Source: Pseudomonas sp. BN102
Lineage (GTDB): Bacteria; Pseudomonadota; Gammaproteobacteria; Pseudomonadales; Pseudomonadaceae
DNA length: 64,000 bases
Assembly: GCF_029871245.1 (NCBI RefSeq)
Contig: NZ_SSON01000036.1
Coordinates: forward strand, 38,649 to 102,648
Reading direction: 5' to 3'
Each line of letters opens with the position of its first letter. Position 1 is the first letter of the stretch. The notes beneath the pieces were generated by a model. That model was not told the DNA's origin. It saw only the letters and a list, made by a program, of their open reading frames with translations, and did not search any database. The position numbers and the translations under genes are program-made. Below are positions 1 through 8,710 of this stretch, piece after piece.

Positions 1-1326
1 GACCCAGACGGTGCCGGCACGGACCTGATCGGTGACGCGGAAGGCGCGGCGGATATCCGAGGTCCAGATACCTGCGGCCAGCCCATAGGGGGTGTCGTTG
101 GCGATGCTGATCGCTTCGTCCTCGTCGTCGAAGGGAATGATCGACAGCACGGGGCCGAAGACCTCCTCGCGGGCGATGCGCATCTGGTTGTTCACGTCGC
201 CGAAGATGGTCGGCTCGACGAACCAGCCATTGGCCAGTTCCGCCGCCTCGGGGCGCTTGCCCCCCAGCAGGCATTCGGCGCCACCCTCGCGGGCGACATC
301 GATGTACTGCAGCACCTTGTCCCGTTGTGGCTGGGTGGTGATCGGGCCGACCTGGGTGCTTTCCAGCATCGGGTCGCCGAGTTTCGCGGTGCGGGCCAGG
401 TCCACCACCTTCTCGCTGACTTCCTGGTAGACGCTGCGCTGCACCAGCAGGCGCGAGCCGGCGATGCAGGTCTGCCCGGAGGCGGCGAAGATGCCAGAGA
501 TGGCGCCCTTCACCGCGTGCTCGATATTGGCGTCGGCGAATACGATGTTCGGCGACTTGCCGCCCAGCTCCAGGGTGACGTGCTTGATGTGCTTCGCCGC
601 CTGGGCGTAGACCGCGGCGCCGGTAGCGTCACCGCCGGTGAAAGCTACCTTGGCCACCAGCGGATGGCTGACCAGGATCGGCCCCACTTCATGGCCGAAG
701 CCGGTGACGGTGTTGACCACGCCATCCGGGAAGCCCGCCTCCTTCACCAGCGCCATGAGCGCCAGGGTGGAGCAGGAGGTGAACTCGGACGGCTTGATCA
801 CCACCGTGTTGCCGGCGGCGAGCGCCGGCGCCAGCTTCCAGGTCAGCAGCATGAGCGGGGAATTCCAGGGCGTGATGGCCACCACCACGCCCAGGGGCTC
901 GCGCTTGGTGTAGGAGAAGATCTGCGGCTTGTCGCTGGGCAGCACGCCGCCTTCGATCTTGTCCGCCAGGCCGCCGAAGTAATAGAACCACTCCGGCAGG
1001 TAGCGCAATTGCCCCAGCATCTCGGCGTACAGCTTGCCGTTGTCGCGGACCTCGATGGCCGCGAGCTTCTCCGCATCGCGGGCGATCAGGTCGCCCAGGC
1101 GGCGCAGCAGCTTGCCCCTCGAGGTGGCCGACAGTTTCGGCCAGGGGCCGCTGCTGAAGGCCCGGTGCGCGGCCTCGATGGCCAGGGCGGCATCTTCGGC
1201 GCCGCACTGCGGTACCTCGGCCCACTCGGCGCCGGTGAAGGGGTTGGCCGTCGCCAGCCAGCGCCCGGTGCTGCTGGTGCGGTACTGGCCATCGACCAGG
1301 TTCTGGAAGCGCTCGGGATTGGACAT
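1..1326 (-). CDS. NAD(P)+-dependent aldehyde dehydrogenase (3' end cut by window edge)
   Basis: It oxidises an aldehyde to the carboxylic acid in the cytoplasm. The 442 visible residues cover nearly all of the roughly 490-residue ALDH fold. Visible signatures are the TPWN nucleotide-site motif (N155), the general-base Glu in LELGGKSPN (E253) and the catalytic Cys in GQTCIAGSR (C287). The ATG at 1326 opens the reading frame 19 nt after the upstream ThDP subunit gene ends. The C-terminus lies outside the window. Lying directly behind a two-subunit 2-oxo-acid decarboxylase, it is probably the step that removes the aldehyde that enzyme makes; this is an inference from order. Substrate specificity cannot be read from the sequence. 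Confidence 0.93.
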   Translation of the reverse strand, partial: MSNPERFQNLVDGQYRTSSTGRWLATANPFTGAEWAEVPQCGAEDAALAIEAAHRAFSSGPWPKLSATSRGKLLRRLGDLIARDAEKLAAIEVRDNGKLYAEMLGQLRYLPEWFYYFGGLADKIEGGVLPSDKPQIFSYTKREPLGVVVAITPWNSPLMLLTWKLAPALAAGNTVVIKPSEFTSCSTLALMALVKEAGFPDGVVNTVTGFGHEVGPILVSHPLVAKVAFTGGDATGAAVYAQAAKHIKHVTLELGGKSPNIVFADANIEHAVKGAISGIFAASGQTCIAGSRLLVQRSVYQEVSEKVVDLARTAKLGDPMLESTQVGPITTQPQRDKVLQYIDVAREGGAECLLGGKRPEAAELANGWFVEPTIFGDVNNQMRIAREEVFGPVLSIIPFDDEDEAISIANDTPYGLAAGIWTSDIRRAFRVTDQVRAGTVWV

Positions 1327-1345
1327 GGTAGTCACCTCTCGACAG

Positions 1346-1945
1346 TCAGATGGGCGGGTGACCAAGAGCCGCACGGAAGCGGTTCTTGATGTAGCTGCCA
1401 TCACGCGGCGGCAGCACGCGCGGCGGGTTCTCCGCCTTGATCTTGACGGTGGCGAGCTTCACGCCGGCATCGCGGACGGCGATCTGCTCGCGCAGCCGGT
1501 GCACGCCTTCCATGTCGCGGACCTCGTCCGTCCAGCCGAAGCCACAGGTCTTCGCCACCTGGTCCAGGGCGATGCCGTGGCCGGCATGGCTGACCTGCAT
1601 GCCGGTTTCGCCGAAGTGGCCGTTGTCCAGCACCACGATGGTCAGGTTGGCCGGCTTCTGCAGGGCGATGGTGGCCAGGGAGCCGAAGCCCATCAGCATC
1701 TCGCCGTCGCCGGTCACGACCACGACGGATTTGTCCGGTTGCGCCTTGGCGATGCCCAGGCCGACCATGGCAGCGCTGCCCATGGCAGCCCAGAGGTAGT
1801 AGTTGTTGTCGTGGTCCCCGGCGGCCATCACGTCGTAGGAAGCCGAACCCAGCCCGGTGACCACCAGCAGGTCGCTGCGGTCGGCCAGCAGGGTCTTGAC
1901 CACTTCGCGACGGTCGAGGATGTGGTTGGCGCTTACTTGACCCAT
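1346..1945 (-). CDS. ThDP-dependent 2-oxo-acid decarboxylase, ThDP-binding subunit (ComE / sulfopyruvate decarboxylase beta-like)
   Basis: The 199-residue protein carries the ThDP/Mg-binding half of a split decarboxylase: GDGE at residues 79-82 followed about 25 residues later by LDNGH (106-110), the usual GDG-to-N diphosphate motif. Proteins of this length are the beta subunits of sulfopyruvate or phosphonopyruvate decarboxylases, and single-chain relatives fuse them to the alpha part. I chose the ATG at 1945 because GGAGAAAAGAA precedes it and because it overlaps the alpha-subunit stop by 13 nt, which suggests coupled translation. A longer in-frame reading upstream only shadows the alpha gene. 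The true 2-oxo acid is unknown; the nearby permease and aldehyde dehydrogenase suggest uptake, decarboxylation and aldehyde oxidation. Confidence 0.85.
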   Translation of the reverse strand: MGQVSANHILDRREVVKTLLADRSDLLVVTGLGSASYDVMAAGDHDNNYYLWAAMGSAAMVGLGIAKAQPDKSVVVVTGDGEMLMGFGSLATIALQKPANLTIVVLDNGHFGETGMQVSHAGHGIALDQVAKTCGFGWTDEVRDMEGVHRLREQIAVRDAGVKLATVKIKAENPPRVLPPRDGSYIKNRFRAALGHPPI

Positions 1946-2457
1946 TTCTTTTCTCCAATCAGGCGCTGCCCCAGCAGCAGCGCGGTAGCGGAATCGCCGT
2001 TGAACGCCATGGTGGCCGCGCCATGCAGCAGCGGCGCCACGTCCTTGGGATCGTCGGCTTGCCAGGTCATCACGCCCATCAGCTTCAGCGAAGCTTCGGT
2101 GGCCTGGCCCATAGGGTTCTGCCAGGGGTTGAACTCGGCCCAGTCGCCGCGCATGGTCACCACCATCAGCAGCGGGAAGCGTGCGCAAACCTGCAGGGCC
2201 AGGTTGTTGATGCAGTTGCCCACGCCGCTGGACTGCATCAGCAGCGCACCGCGCTCGCCGCCAAGCCAGGCGCCGGCCAGGTAGCCGATGCCCTCTTCCT
2301 CGGTGGTCAGCACCACGTCATGGATCTCTGGGTCGGCGATGGACATGCGAATGGCGGCGGAGTGGCCGGCGTCCGGCACGTAGACCACGTGCTTGACGTC
2401 GTGAGCCTTGAGGACGTTGAACACGTCCACCTGCCAGTCGATTTCGGGTGTTGTCAT
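1933..2457 (-). CDS. ThDP-dependent 2-oxo-acid decarboxylase, PYR (alpha) subunit (ComD-like)
   Basis: This 174-residue protein matches the pyrimidine-binding half of ThDP enzymes. A TEEEGIGYLAGAWLGG stretch supplies the conserved Glu (E53-E55 region) that activates the cofactor, followed by the QSSGVGN turn (75-81). It works only with the ThDP-binding subunit encoded immediately downstream. The start at 2457 follows a GGAG box seven bases upstream. The 108-nt gap to the permease gene leaves room for an internal promoter, but none is obvious. Family membership is clear. Whether the substrate is sulfopyruvate, phosphonopyruvate or another short 2-oxo acid is open, since no sulfonate or phosphonate genes are visible nearby. 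Confidence 0.85.
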   Translation of the reverse strand: MTTPEIDWQVDVFNVLKAHDVKHVVYVPDAGHSAAIRMSIADPEIHDVVLTTEEEGIGYLAGAWLGGERGALLMQSSGVGNCINNLALQVCARFPLLMVVTMRGDWAEFNPWQNPMGQATEASLKLMGVMTWQADDPKDVAPLLHGAATMAFNGDSATALLLGQRLIGEKKWVK

Positions 2458-2565
2458 GCTTGTCTCCGAAAGGCTTGATGCCCTGTGTTTTTTTCGATTC
2501 TGCGGGGCTTGGCAGTCAGCGACGACTACCGTTTTTTTCAACGAGATATGCCCGCTCGGCATAGC

Positions 2566-3942
2566 TCAGGAGTGGGCGCCGGAGACGGCTCCGACGCGCT
2601 TGAAGCCGGTCTTCTGTTCGATTTCACCACTGCCGTCGAGGTAGCCGTAACGGGTCAGGTCGGGCATCAGCAGCGAGGCGATGAACGTCACGGCCAGCAC
2701 ACAGGCGACGTAGAAGAAGAAGTAGGTCTCCACCCCTTGGGAGCGGAACGACAGCGCCACGTACTCGGCCGTACCACCGAACAGGGCGTTGCCGATGGCG
2801 TAGGGGAAGCCCACCCCGAGGGCGCGCACCGATGCCGGGAAGAGTTCGGCCTTTACCAGGCCGGAGATCGGCGTGTAGAGCGAGGCGATGGCCAGGCCCG
2901 TGAACACCAGGAGGAAGGCGACGAAGGGACTGCCAACCGAACGCAGGGCGAACAGCAGGGGCACCACGATCAGCATGGCGAGCCCGGAGAACAGCAGCAT
3001 GTGGGTCTTCACGCCCAGCCGATCGGCGAGCATGCCGAAGAACGGCTGGCAGAGCATGAAGCACACCAGCGCGGCGGTCATGACGAAACTTACCGTCTCC
3101 GCCGGCAGCCCGACCGAGATCACCAGGAACTTCTGCATGTAGGTGGTGAAGGTATAGAAGTACAACGATCCACCGATGGTGAAGGCGATCACCAGGGCCA
3201 CGGCGCGCTTGTGCTGGAGCAGCCCCTTGAGCGAGCCGGCCTCCTTCTTGTGCATGTCCTTCTTCGAAGCGCTTTCATGCATCGCACGGCGCAGGTAGAC
3301 CACCACTACCGCGCTCAGGGCACCGATGAAGAACGGGATGCGCCAGCCCCACTCGGTCAGCTCTTCCTTGCTCAGGGTCTGCTGCAGGGTGACCACTGTG
3401 AGGAGCGCGAGGATCTGCCCGGCGATGATGGTGAAGTACTGGAAGGAGCCGAAGAACCCGCGCCGTCCGGGAGTGGCCATTTCGCTGATGTAGGTTGCGC
3501 CCGTGCCGTACTCGGCGCCGACGGACAGGCCCTGGATGAGCCTGGCGATCAGCAGCAGGATCGGCGCGGCGATGCCAATGCTTTCATAGGTCGGCATCAG
3601 CGCGATCAGCAGCGAGCCCGCGCACATCAGGAACACCGAGATGATCATCGAGACCTTGCGCCCGCGGGTGTCGGCGATCCAGCCGAACAGCCAGCCGCCC
3701 AGCGGGCGCATGAAGAAACCCACGGCGAAGACGCCGGCGGTGGCCAGTAGCTGGGTGGTCTGGTCGCCCTTGGGGAAGAAGGCGGCGGCGAAGTAGATCG
3801 AGGTATAGGCGTAGATGAAGAAGTCGTACCACTCCACCAGGTTGCCGGAACAGGCGCCCAGGATGGAGCGGGCGCGACTGCGCGCCGACTTCAGGCCGGG
3901 GTCGTTGGCGGAGTGGAGCTGCTCGGAAGCGGATGAGGTCAT
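2566..3942 (-). CDS. MFS permease, metabolite:H+ symporter (MHS) family, KgtP/ShiA-like
   Basis: A 458-residue, 12-helix inner-membrane symporter for organic acids or zwitterions. The N-terminal GNLVEWYDFFIYAY stretch after a short hydrophilic tail is diagnostic of the MHS branch (KgtP, ProP, ShiA). RPLGGWLFGWIADTRGRK in loop 2-3 is the MFS motif A, and RLIQGLSVGAEYG in helix 4 is also typical. It is the first gene of a leftward run ahead of the decarboxylase subunits and aldehyde dehydrogenase, so it probably imports their substrate. A divergent LysR gene begins 529 nt away and is the likely regulator. Substrate is inferred only from neighbours. Confidence 0.9.
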   Translation of the reverse strand: MTSSASEQLHSANDPGLKSARSRARSILGACSGNLVEWYDFFIYAYTSIYFAAAFFPKGDQTTQLLATAGVFAVGFFMRPLGGWLFGWIADTRGRKVSMIISVFLMCAGSLLIALMPTYESIGIAAPILLLIARLIQGLSVGAEYGTGATYISEMATPGRRGFFGSFQYFTIIAGQILALLTVVTLQQTLSKEELTEWGWRIPFFIGALSAVVVVYLRRAMHESASKKDMHKKEAGSLKGLLQHKRAVALVIAFTIGGSLYFYTFTTYMQKFLVISVGLPAETVSFVMTAALVCFMLCQPFFGMLADRLGVKTHMLLFSGLAMLIVVPLLFALRSVGSPFVAFLLVFTGLAIASLYTPISGLVKAELFPASVRALGVGFPYAIGNALFGGTAEYVALSFRSQGVETYFFFYVACVLAVTFIASLLMPDLTRYGYLDGSGEIEQKTGFKRVGAVSGAHS

Positions 3943-4471
3943 TGTTGTTGTCCTTTCTTCGAGGCGAGCCGGGACTGAGCGTCGGCCACGGTGGCTCGCT
4001 CGGAATGCGCGACTGCAGGTTGTCAGGCGTGGGAGCGGATCAGCGCTCGGTCGGCGAACACACGGATGCCGGCGTCAGCGCCGGAGGATGCTGGGCGGGA
4101 CTTCGAACGAGCCGGGCGGCACGGACCGATGGGACAGGGAATCGCGAGGCGTTGTGAATCATGGGGCAGGCCCTCGGAGCTCTTGTTCTTGTCTTGCGCC
4201 GCCTCCAGGGGCAGCGGGTACTCACGGGGACCACGCTACCCCAGCCGGGGCCGACGAATAAGCCGGACCCTGTATCTATCAGCTATGCCCAAATGTTATC
4301 GCTCGCCCGCAAAGGCCCGCCCGCAGTGCTCCGGCCGCCCCTGGAAGGATCGAGCAGTGCATCCCGGTCCGGCACGCCGGGGTTCGTCCCAGGCCGAATG
4401 GCATTACACTCCACAGCGCAGCCGCCCCTGCGGGCCAGGCTCTTAATCTGCCCCTCGTCAATGGTTCATCG
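3943..4471. other. Intergenic divergent promoter region, no gene recognised
   Basis: This 529-nt stretch separates the permease and LysR starts. Short readings occur on both strands but none has a convincing Shine-Dalgarno, codon bias or recognisable product. It should hold the divergent promoters and the LysR site. I did not find an unambiguous T-N11-A box or -35/-10 pair. Confidence 0.5.
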
Positions 4472-5395
4472 ATGGACATCGTTCAGCTCAAGACCCTGAT
4501 CCACGTCGCCGAACTGGGCAGCCTCAGTAAGGCTGCCGACCGCCTGCACATCGCCCAACCGGCTCTCAGCCGGCAGATTCGCCATCTGGAGCAGGAGCTT
4601 GGCACCTACCTGTTCGAGCGCCACGGACGCGGTATGGAAGTCACCGATATCGGCCGGGAGGTGGTCGCCCACGCCTCGCGCATCCTCGAGGAGATGGAGT
4701 CCATCCGCACCACGGCAACCGGCGGGCGTTCCTCCTTCCGGGGCAGCGTCACCATCGGCACCACGCCCACGATTGCGGAGATCGTCACCGTTCCCCTGGT
4801 ACGCAAGGTCCGCGACGACCACCCGCACCTGGTGGTGCGCTTCTCCTCCGCCTTCAGCGGCTACCTGCTGGACTGGCTGCAGCGCGGCGAGCTGGACCTG
4901 GCGTTCTCCTACGACCCGCAGCCCTTGCACACCCTGCGCATCCAGCCCGTGCTGATGGAAAACCTGATGCTGGTGGGTCCGGCCGATGCCGGCCTGCGCC
5001 TGGATACCCCGGTGCGTTTCAGCGACATCCGCGAGCAGCAGGTGGTGGTGCCGAGCCAGCGCCACGGCCTGCGCAGCATTGTCGAGGAGTGCGCGCGGCA
5101 GGCCGAGGTGAAACTGCGTTGCAATGTAGAGGCCGACTCCTTCGGCGCCATGATCGACCTGGTGCGCAACGGTTTCGGCCTCACCTTCCTGCCCCTGGCG
5201 CCCATCTACGCCCTGGTGCAGAACGGCACGCTGACCGCCGCGCCACTGATCGACCCGGAGCCCATGCGCAAGCTGGTGCTGGTCTATCCGGCCGACCGTC
5301 GCGTCAGCCCGGCGGCGAAGTTCGTCGGCGAGTCCTTCGTCGAGATCACCGCCGACCTGGTAGCCCGCAACATCTGGGCCGGCCATATGCTCTGA
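4472..5395 (+). CDS. LysR-family transcriptional regulator
   Basis: 307 residues, the normal LysR length. The N-terminal winged helix-turn-helix is clear: LIHVAELGSLSKAADRLHIAQPALSRQIRHLEQELG at residues 8-43, followed by LFERHGRGMEVTDIG. Residues from about 90 form the periplasmic-binding-like effector domain. It is divergent from the MHS permease, decarboxylase and aldehyde dehydrogenase run and lies 45 nt before an alpha/beta hydrolase gene that it may share a transcript with. By the usual LysR arrangement it probably activates the divergent operon in response to its substrate. The effector is unknown. Confidence 0.92.
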   Translation: MDIVQLKTLIHVAELGSLSKAADRLHIAQPALSRQIRHLEQELGTYLFERHGRGMEVTDIGREVVAHASRILEEMESIRTTATGGRSSFRGSVTIGTTPTIAEIVTVPLVRKVRDDHPHLVVRFSSAFSGYLLDWLQRGELDLAFSYDPQPLHTLRIQPVLMENLMLVGPADAGLRLDTPVRFSDIREQQVVVPSQRHGLRSIVEECARQAEVKLRCNVEADSFGAMIDLVRNGFGLTFLPLAPIYALVQNGTLTAAPLIDPEPMRKLVLVYPADRRVSPAAKFVGESFVEITADLVARNIWAGHML

Positions 5396-5440
5396 CGCAC
5401 CTGGTCTGCCCCCACGTATCCCGATTGAGTCGAGTTCTCC

Positions 5441-6184
5441 ATGGATCTGAACCCTGACGCCCTGGTCATGCTGCCGGGCCTTCTCAACGACCAACGCCTC
5501 TGGGCGCAACAGACCGCCGACCTGGCCGGTGAGCGGACGGTGCGCGTCGCCGACCTCACCCGCGTCGACAGCATTCCCGCCATGGCCCGCCGCGTGCTGG
5601 ACGAAGCCCCGCACCGCTTCGCCCTGGCGGCGCTTTCCATGGGTGGCTATGTGGCCTTCGAAATCATGCGCCAGGCGCCGGAGCGAGTGCAGCGCCTGGC
5701 CCTGTTCGACACCATGGCCAGCCTCGACTCGGCGGAGCGCGCCGCCACCCGCAGGGGGCTGCTGCAGCTTGCCCATCGCGGCCGCTTCATCGGCGTCAGC
5801 CCGCAACTGATGCCACGCCTGATCCACCCGCGCTGGCTGGACTCCCACGTCTCCGCCACGGTGCAGCAGATGGCGGTGGCCGTGGGCAAGGAAGGCTTCA
5901 TCCGCCAGCAGCAGGCGATCATCGACCGCCCCGACGCCGTGCCCCTGCTCCCCGGCATTCGCGTGCCGACGCTGATCGTGGTCGGTGCCGACGACCAGCT
6001 CACGCCCGTCGCCGAGGCCCGCCTGATGCATGAGCGGATTCCCGGCTCGCGGCTGGAAATCCTGCCGGACTGCGGCCACCTCCCGCCGTTGGAGCAGCCG
6101 GCGCTCACCACCAGCCTGCTCAGGGAGTGGCTTGCCATGGACGCCATCGAGCAGTCCCAGCCGGAGTTCGTCTACACCCTTTGA
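5441..6184 (+). CDS. Alpha/beta-fold hydrolase
   Basis: 247 residues with a complete catalytic triad visible: nucleophile Ser66 in LSMGGY, Asp184 or Asp185 in VGADDQLTP and His213 in CGHLPPLEQP. The oxyanion loop LPGLLND is at residues 11-17. The fold is that of small esterases, enol-lactonases and C-C hydrolases, and the reaction cannot be narrowed from motifs. It follows the LysR gene in the same direction with a 45-nt gap, and its 3' end faces the convergent aminotransferase gene 14 nt away. It may process an ester or lactone that feeds the neighbouring pathway. Confidence 0.88.
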   Translation: MDLNPDALVMLPGLLNDQRLWAQQTADLAGERTVRVADLTRVDSIPAMARRVLDEAPHRFALAALSMGGYVAFEIMRQAPERVQRLALFDTMASLDSAERAATRRGLLQLAHRGRFIGVSPQLMPRLIHPRWLDSHVSATVQQMAVAVGKEGFIRQQQAIIDRPDAVPLLPGIRVPTLIVVGADDQLTPVAEARLMHERIPGSRLEILPDCGHLPPLEQPALTTSLLREWLAMDAIEQSQPEFVYTL

Positions 6185-6198
6185 ATCAGCAGGATGGG

Positions 6199-7413
6199 CT
6201 ACTTTGTCTTCAGGCAGAAGCTCCGGATCGCCTCGCACGCCGCGTGCAGCGACGCATCATCCAGCGCATACGCGATGCGGATGTACCCGTCCAGGCCAAA
6301 GGCGCTGCCGGGCACCACCGCGACACTGGCCTCGTCCAGCAGGGCGTGGGCCGCATCCTCGTCGCTGAACAGTCCGCGACCACCCGGCGATACCTTGCCG
6401 ATCAACGCGGAGCAGTCGGCGAAGGCGTAGAAGGCCCCTGCCGGCATGTCGCAGCGGATGCCGGGCGTGTCGTTGAGCATGGCCACCATGAAGTCCCGGC
6501 GACGCTGGAACACCTCACGGCTCTCGCGAATGAAGTCCTTCGGCCCGCGCAAGGCGGCAACCGCCGCGTGCTGGGAAATGGAACAGGCCCCCGAAGTCTG
6601 CTGGCCCTGCAGTTTCTCCATGGCCTCCAGCAGCCAGCGCGGGCCGGTGGCGAAGCCGATGCGCCAGCCAGTCATGGCGTAGGCCTTGGAGACCCCGTTC
6701 ATGGTCAGGGTGCGCTCGGCCAGGCGTGGCTCGACCTGGGCGATGGTATGGAACTCGGCGCGGTCGAAGATCAGGTGCTCGTAGATGTCGTCCGAGAGGA
6801 CCAGCACCTGCGGATGCTCCAGCAGCACGTCGGCCAGGGCACGCAGTTCCTCGCGGCTGTACACGGCGCCGGTGGGGTTGGACGGCGAGTTGAGAATCAG
6901 CCAGCGGGTATCCGCGCCAATGGCGCTCTGCAGCGCCTGGGCCGTCAGCTTGAAGCCGCTGTCGGCACCGCAGGTAACGATGCGCGAATGGCCGCCGCAG
7001 AGCTGGACCATCTCCGGGTAGCTCACCCAGTAAGGCGCCGGGATGATGACTTCGTCGCCCTCGTTCAGGGTGGCGGCCAGGGCGTTGTAGATCACCTGTT
7101 TGCCGCCGCTGCACACCAGCGTGCTCTCCCAATCCGCCTGCAGTCCATTCTCGTCGCGGAACTTGGCGGCGACGGCCTCACGCAGCACACGCAGGCCTGC
7201 GACCTGGGTATAGCGGGTGTGGCCGGCGTCTATCGCCGCGATGGCGGCCTGGCGGATATGCGCTGGGGTGTCGAAGTCGGGCTCTCCGGCGCACAGCGAG
7301 ATAATGGTGGCGCCTTCAGCGCGGCGTGCGGCGACACGATCAATGATTCGATAAGTTGCTGAGGGCTGAGCAGCCGCAAGACGGCGATTGAGGCCCTGAA
7401 AGTCCCGGCTCAC
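6199..7413 (-). CDS. PLP-dependent class I/II aminotransferase (AspC-like fold)
   Basis: 404 residues of fold-type I aminotransferase. The internal-aldimine lysine is K243 in NGVSKAYAMTGWR. NSPSNPTG (175-182) and SDDIYEH (207-213) are the cofactor-contacting motifs, and SLCAGEPDFDTP is the N-terminal signature. The start is a GTG at 7413 preceded by a strong AGGAGG box, and its first bases overlap the TGA of the upstream RraA-type gene (GTGA), so it is translationally coupled as the last gene of a four-gene operon. It probably interconverts an amino acid with the 2-oxo acid that the RraA-type lyases form or use. The amino donor is unknown. Confidence 0.92.
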   Translation of the reverse strand: MSRDFQGLNRRLAAAQPSATYRIIDRVAARRAEGATIISLCAGEPDFDTPAHIRQAAIAAIDAGHTRYTQVAGLRVLREAVAAKFRDENGLQADWESTLVCSGGKQVIYNALAATLNEGDEVIIPAPYWVSYPEMVQLCGGHSRIVTCGADSGFKLTAQALQSAIGADTRWLILNSPSNPTGAVYSREELRALADVLLEHPQVLVLSDDIYEHLIFDRAEFHTIAQVEPRLAERTLTMNGVSKAYAMTGWRIGFATGPRWLLEAMEKLQGQQTSGACSISQHAAVAALRGPKDFIRESREVFQRRRDFMVAMLNDTPGIRCDMPAGAFYAFADCSALIGKVSPGGRGLFSDEDAAHALLDEASVAVVPGSAFGLDGYIRIAYALDDASLHAACEAIRSFCLKTK

Positions 7414-8048
7414 TGGCCCACCTCCTGGCGTTCGAGGCCCATCAGCTCGACGGTGGTGCGCCCTTCGCGCAGCGCCGCCATCATCCGCGCTTCCTTGTCG
7501 GCGCGCGCCTCGCCCTCGGCCAGGGTGCGCTCCACCTCGGCCCGGGGAATGATCACCACGCCATCGTCATCGGCCACCACCAGGTCGCCCGGCGCGACCT
7601 GAGCGCCGTTGAACGGAATGGGCGCCCCGATGGAGGGCGCGGTGGCCTTGACGGTGCCCTTCACCGACACGCCACGGGAAAACACCGGGAAGCCCAGCTT
7701 CTCGATGGCCTGGATATCGCGCACGCCGCCATCGATCACCAGGCCGACCACACCGGCCGCCTGGGCCGCCACGGTGAGCACTTCGCCCCAGTAACCGGCG
7801 AGGAAGTTACCGGTGCCCACCACCAGCACGCTGCCTTGCGGGGCGCGCTCCAGGGCCAGGTGCAGGGCCAGGTTGTCACCCGGCGAACACTCCAGCGGAT
7901 AGGCCGGGGCGGCAATGAAGGCGCCACGCCAGACGGGGCGGATCGCCGGGTCCACGGCGGTCGGCAGCCCGGAGGCTTCGTACAGGGTGGAGCTACCGAG
8001 CGCCTTGGCGCGTTGGGCTACGGAGCCGATGTCGAAGTTGGCGCTCAT
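7410..8048 (-). CDS. RraA-family lyase/aldolase-like protein, copy 1
   Basis: 212 residues of the RraA fold, which includes 4-hydroxy-4-methyl-2-oxoglutarate and 4-carboxy-4-hydroxy-2-oxoadipate aldolases that release pyruvate. The active-site marks of the aldolases are kept: WGE at 87-89 and DGGVRD with R110-D111. RNase-E inhibitors of the family need no such residues, so an enzyme is more likely. The ATG at 8048 follows AGAGGAAATCCCA and overlaps the previous gene by ATGA. A longer upstream reading is a shadow. It is the most divergent of the three neighbouring paralogues at its N-terminus. Family members are trimers with active sites between subunits. Confidence 0.88.
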   Translation of the reverse strand: MSANFDIGSVAQRAKALGSSTLYEASGLPTAVDPAIRPVWRGAFIAAPAYPLECSPGDNLALHLALERAPQGSVLVVGTGNFLAGYWGEVLTVAAQAAGVVGLVIDGGVRDIQAIEKLGFPVFSRGVSVKGTVKATAPSIGAPIPFNGAQVAPGDLVVADDDGVVIIPRAEVERTLAEGEARADKEARMMAALREGRTTVELMGLERQEVGQ

Positions 8049-8710
8049 TGGGATTTCCTCTGCAGGTCGTGATAGCCGAGCGCGGCCCGGGCTTCTTTCA
8101 GGGTCTTGCCACTGGCGATCTGCTCGCGGATCTGCGCTTCGACCTTCTCGATCTGACGGGCGCATTCGGCCACCTCGCGGGCGCGGCCACGGGGCACCAG
8201 CACCACGCCATTGGCGTCGGCGACCACTATGTCGCGGGCGCAGGCACGCGCGGTTCCGATACTCACCGGCTGGTTCACCGCCACCACCTCGACGCGGTCC
8301 TTGCCGGTGCGCATGAAGCGCCCCCTGGTGAATAGCGGGTAGCCTTCGCCCAGGGCCTTAATCACGTCGCGGCAGACGCCGTCGATCACGGTGCCGGCGA
8401 TGCCGCGCGCCAGGGCGTACTGGGTCATGATGTCGCCCCACACGGTGCAGTCGGTGCGGCCGCCGTTGGCGATCACCACGACGTCACCCGGCGCCACGTC
8501 GTCGATGAAGTCGCCCACGGTGCCGGGCGGGGTGCTGGCGCAGACGTACTGCACGGTGAAGGCCGGGCCCACGGTGACCTGCTGGTAATCGGCCAGGGGC
8601 GCGATATCCAGGCACTGGCCGGGCAGCCCCAGCTTGTCCATGGCATCGGACACGGCCGGCGTATCCAGGCCCTCGAACAGGGCGACGAGCTCCTTGTCTG
8701 CTGCGTTCAT
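8045..8710 (-). CDS. RraA-family lyase/aldolase-like protein, copy 2
   Basis: 221 residues, same fold as its two neighbours. Catalytic marks are WGD at 91-93 and CRD with R114-D115. The N-terminal LDTPAVSDAMDKLGLPG is the typical RraA opening helix. The C-terminal 40 residues are charged and helical. ATG at 8710 follows GCGGAGG and overlaps the upstream gene by four bases (ATGA), as does its own stop with the downstream start. The sequence is clearly a paralogue rather than a recent copy, because identity to copies 1 and 3 looks low outside motifs. The reaction is unproven; pyruvate-releasing aldolase or oxaloacetate decarboxylase is the family expectation. Confidence 0.88.
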   Translation of the reverse strand: MNAADKELVALFEGLDTPAVSDAMDKLGLPGQCLDIAPLADYQQVTVGPAFTVQYVCASTPPGTVGDFIDDVAPGDVVVIANGGRTDCTVWGDIMTQYALARGIAGTVIDGVCRDVIKALGEGYPLFTRGRFMRTGKDRVEVVAVNQPVSIGTARACARDIVVADANGVVLVPRGRAREVAECARQIEKVEAQIREQIASGKTLKEARAALGYHDLQRKSQ

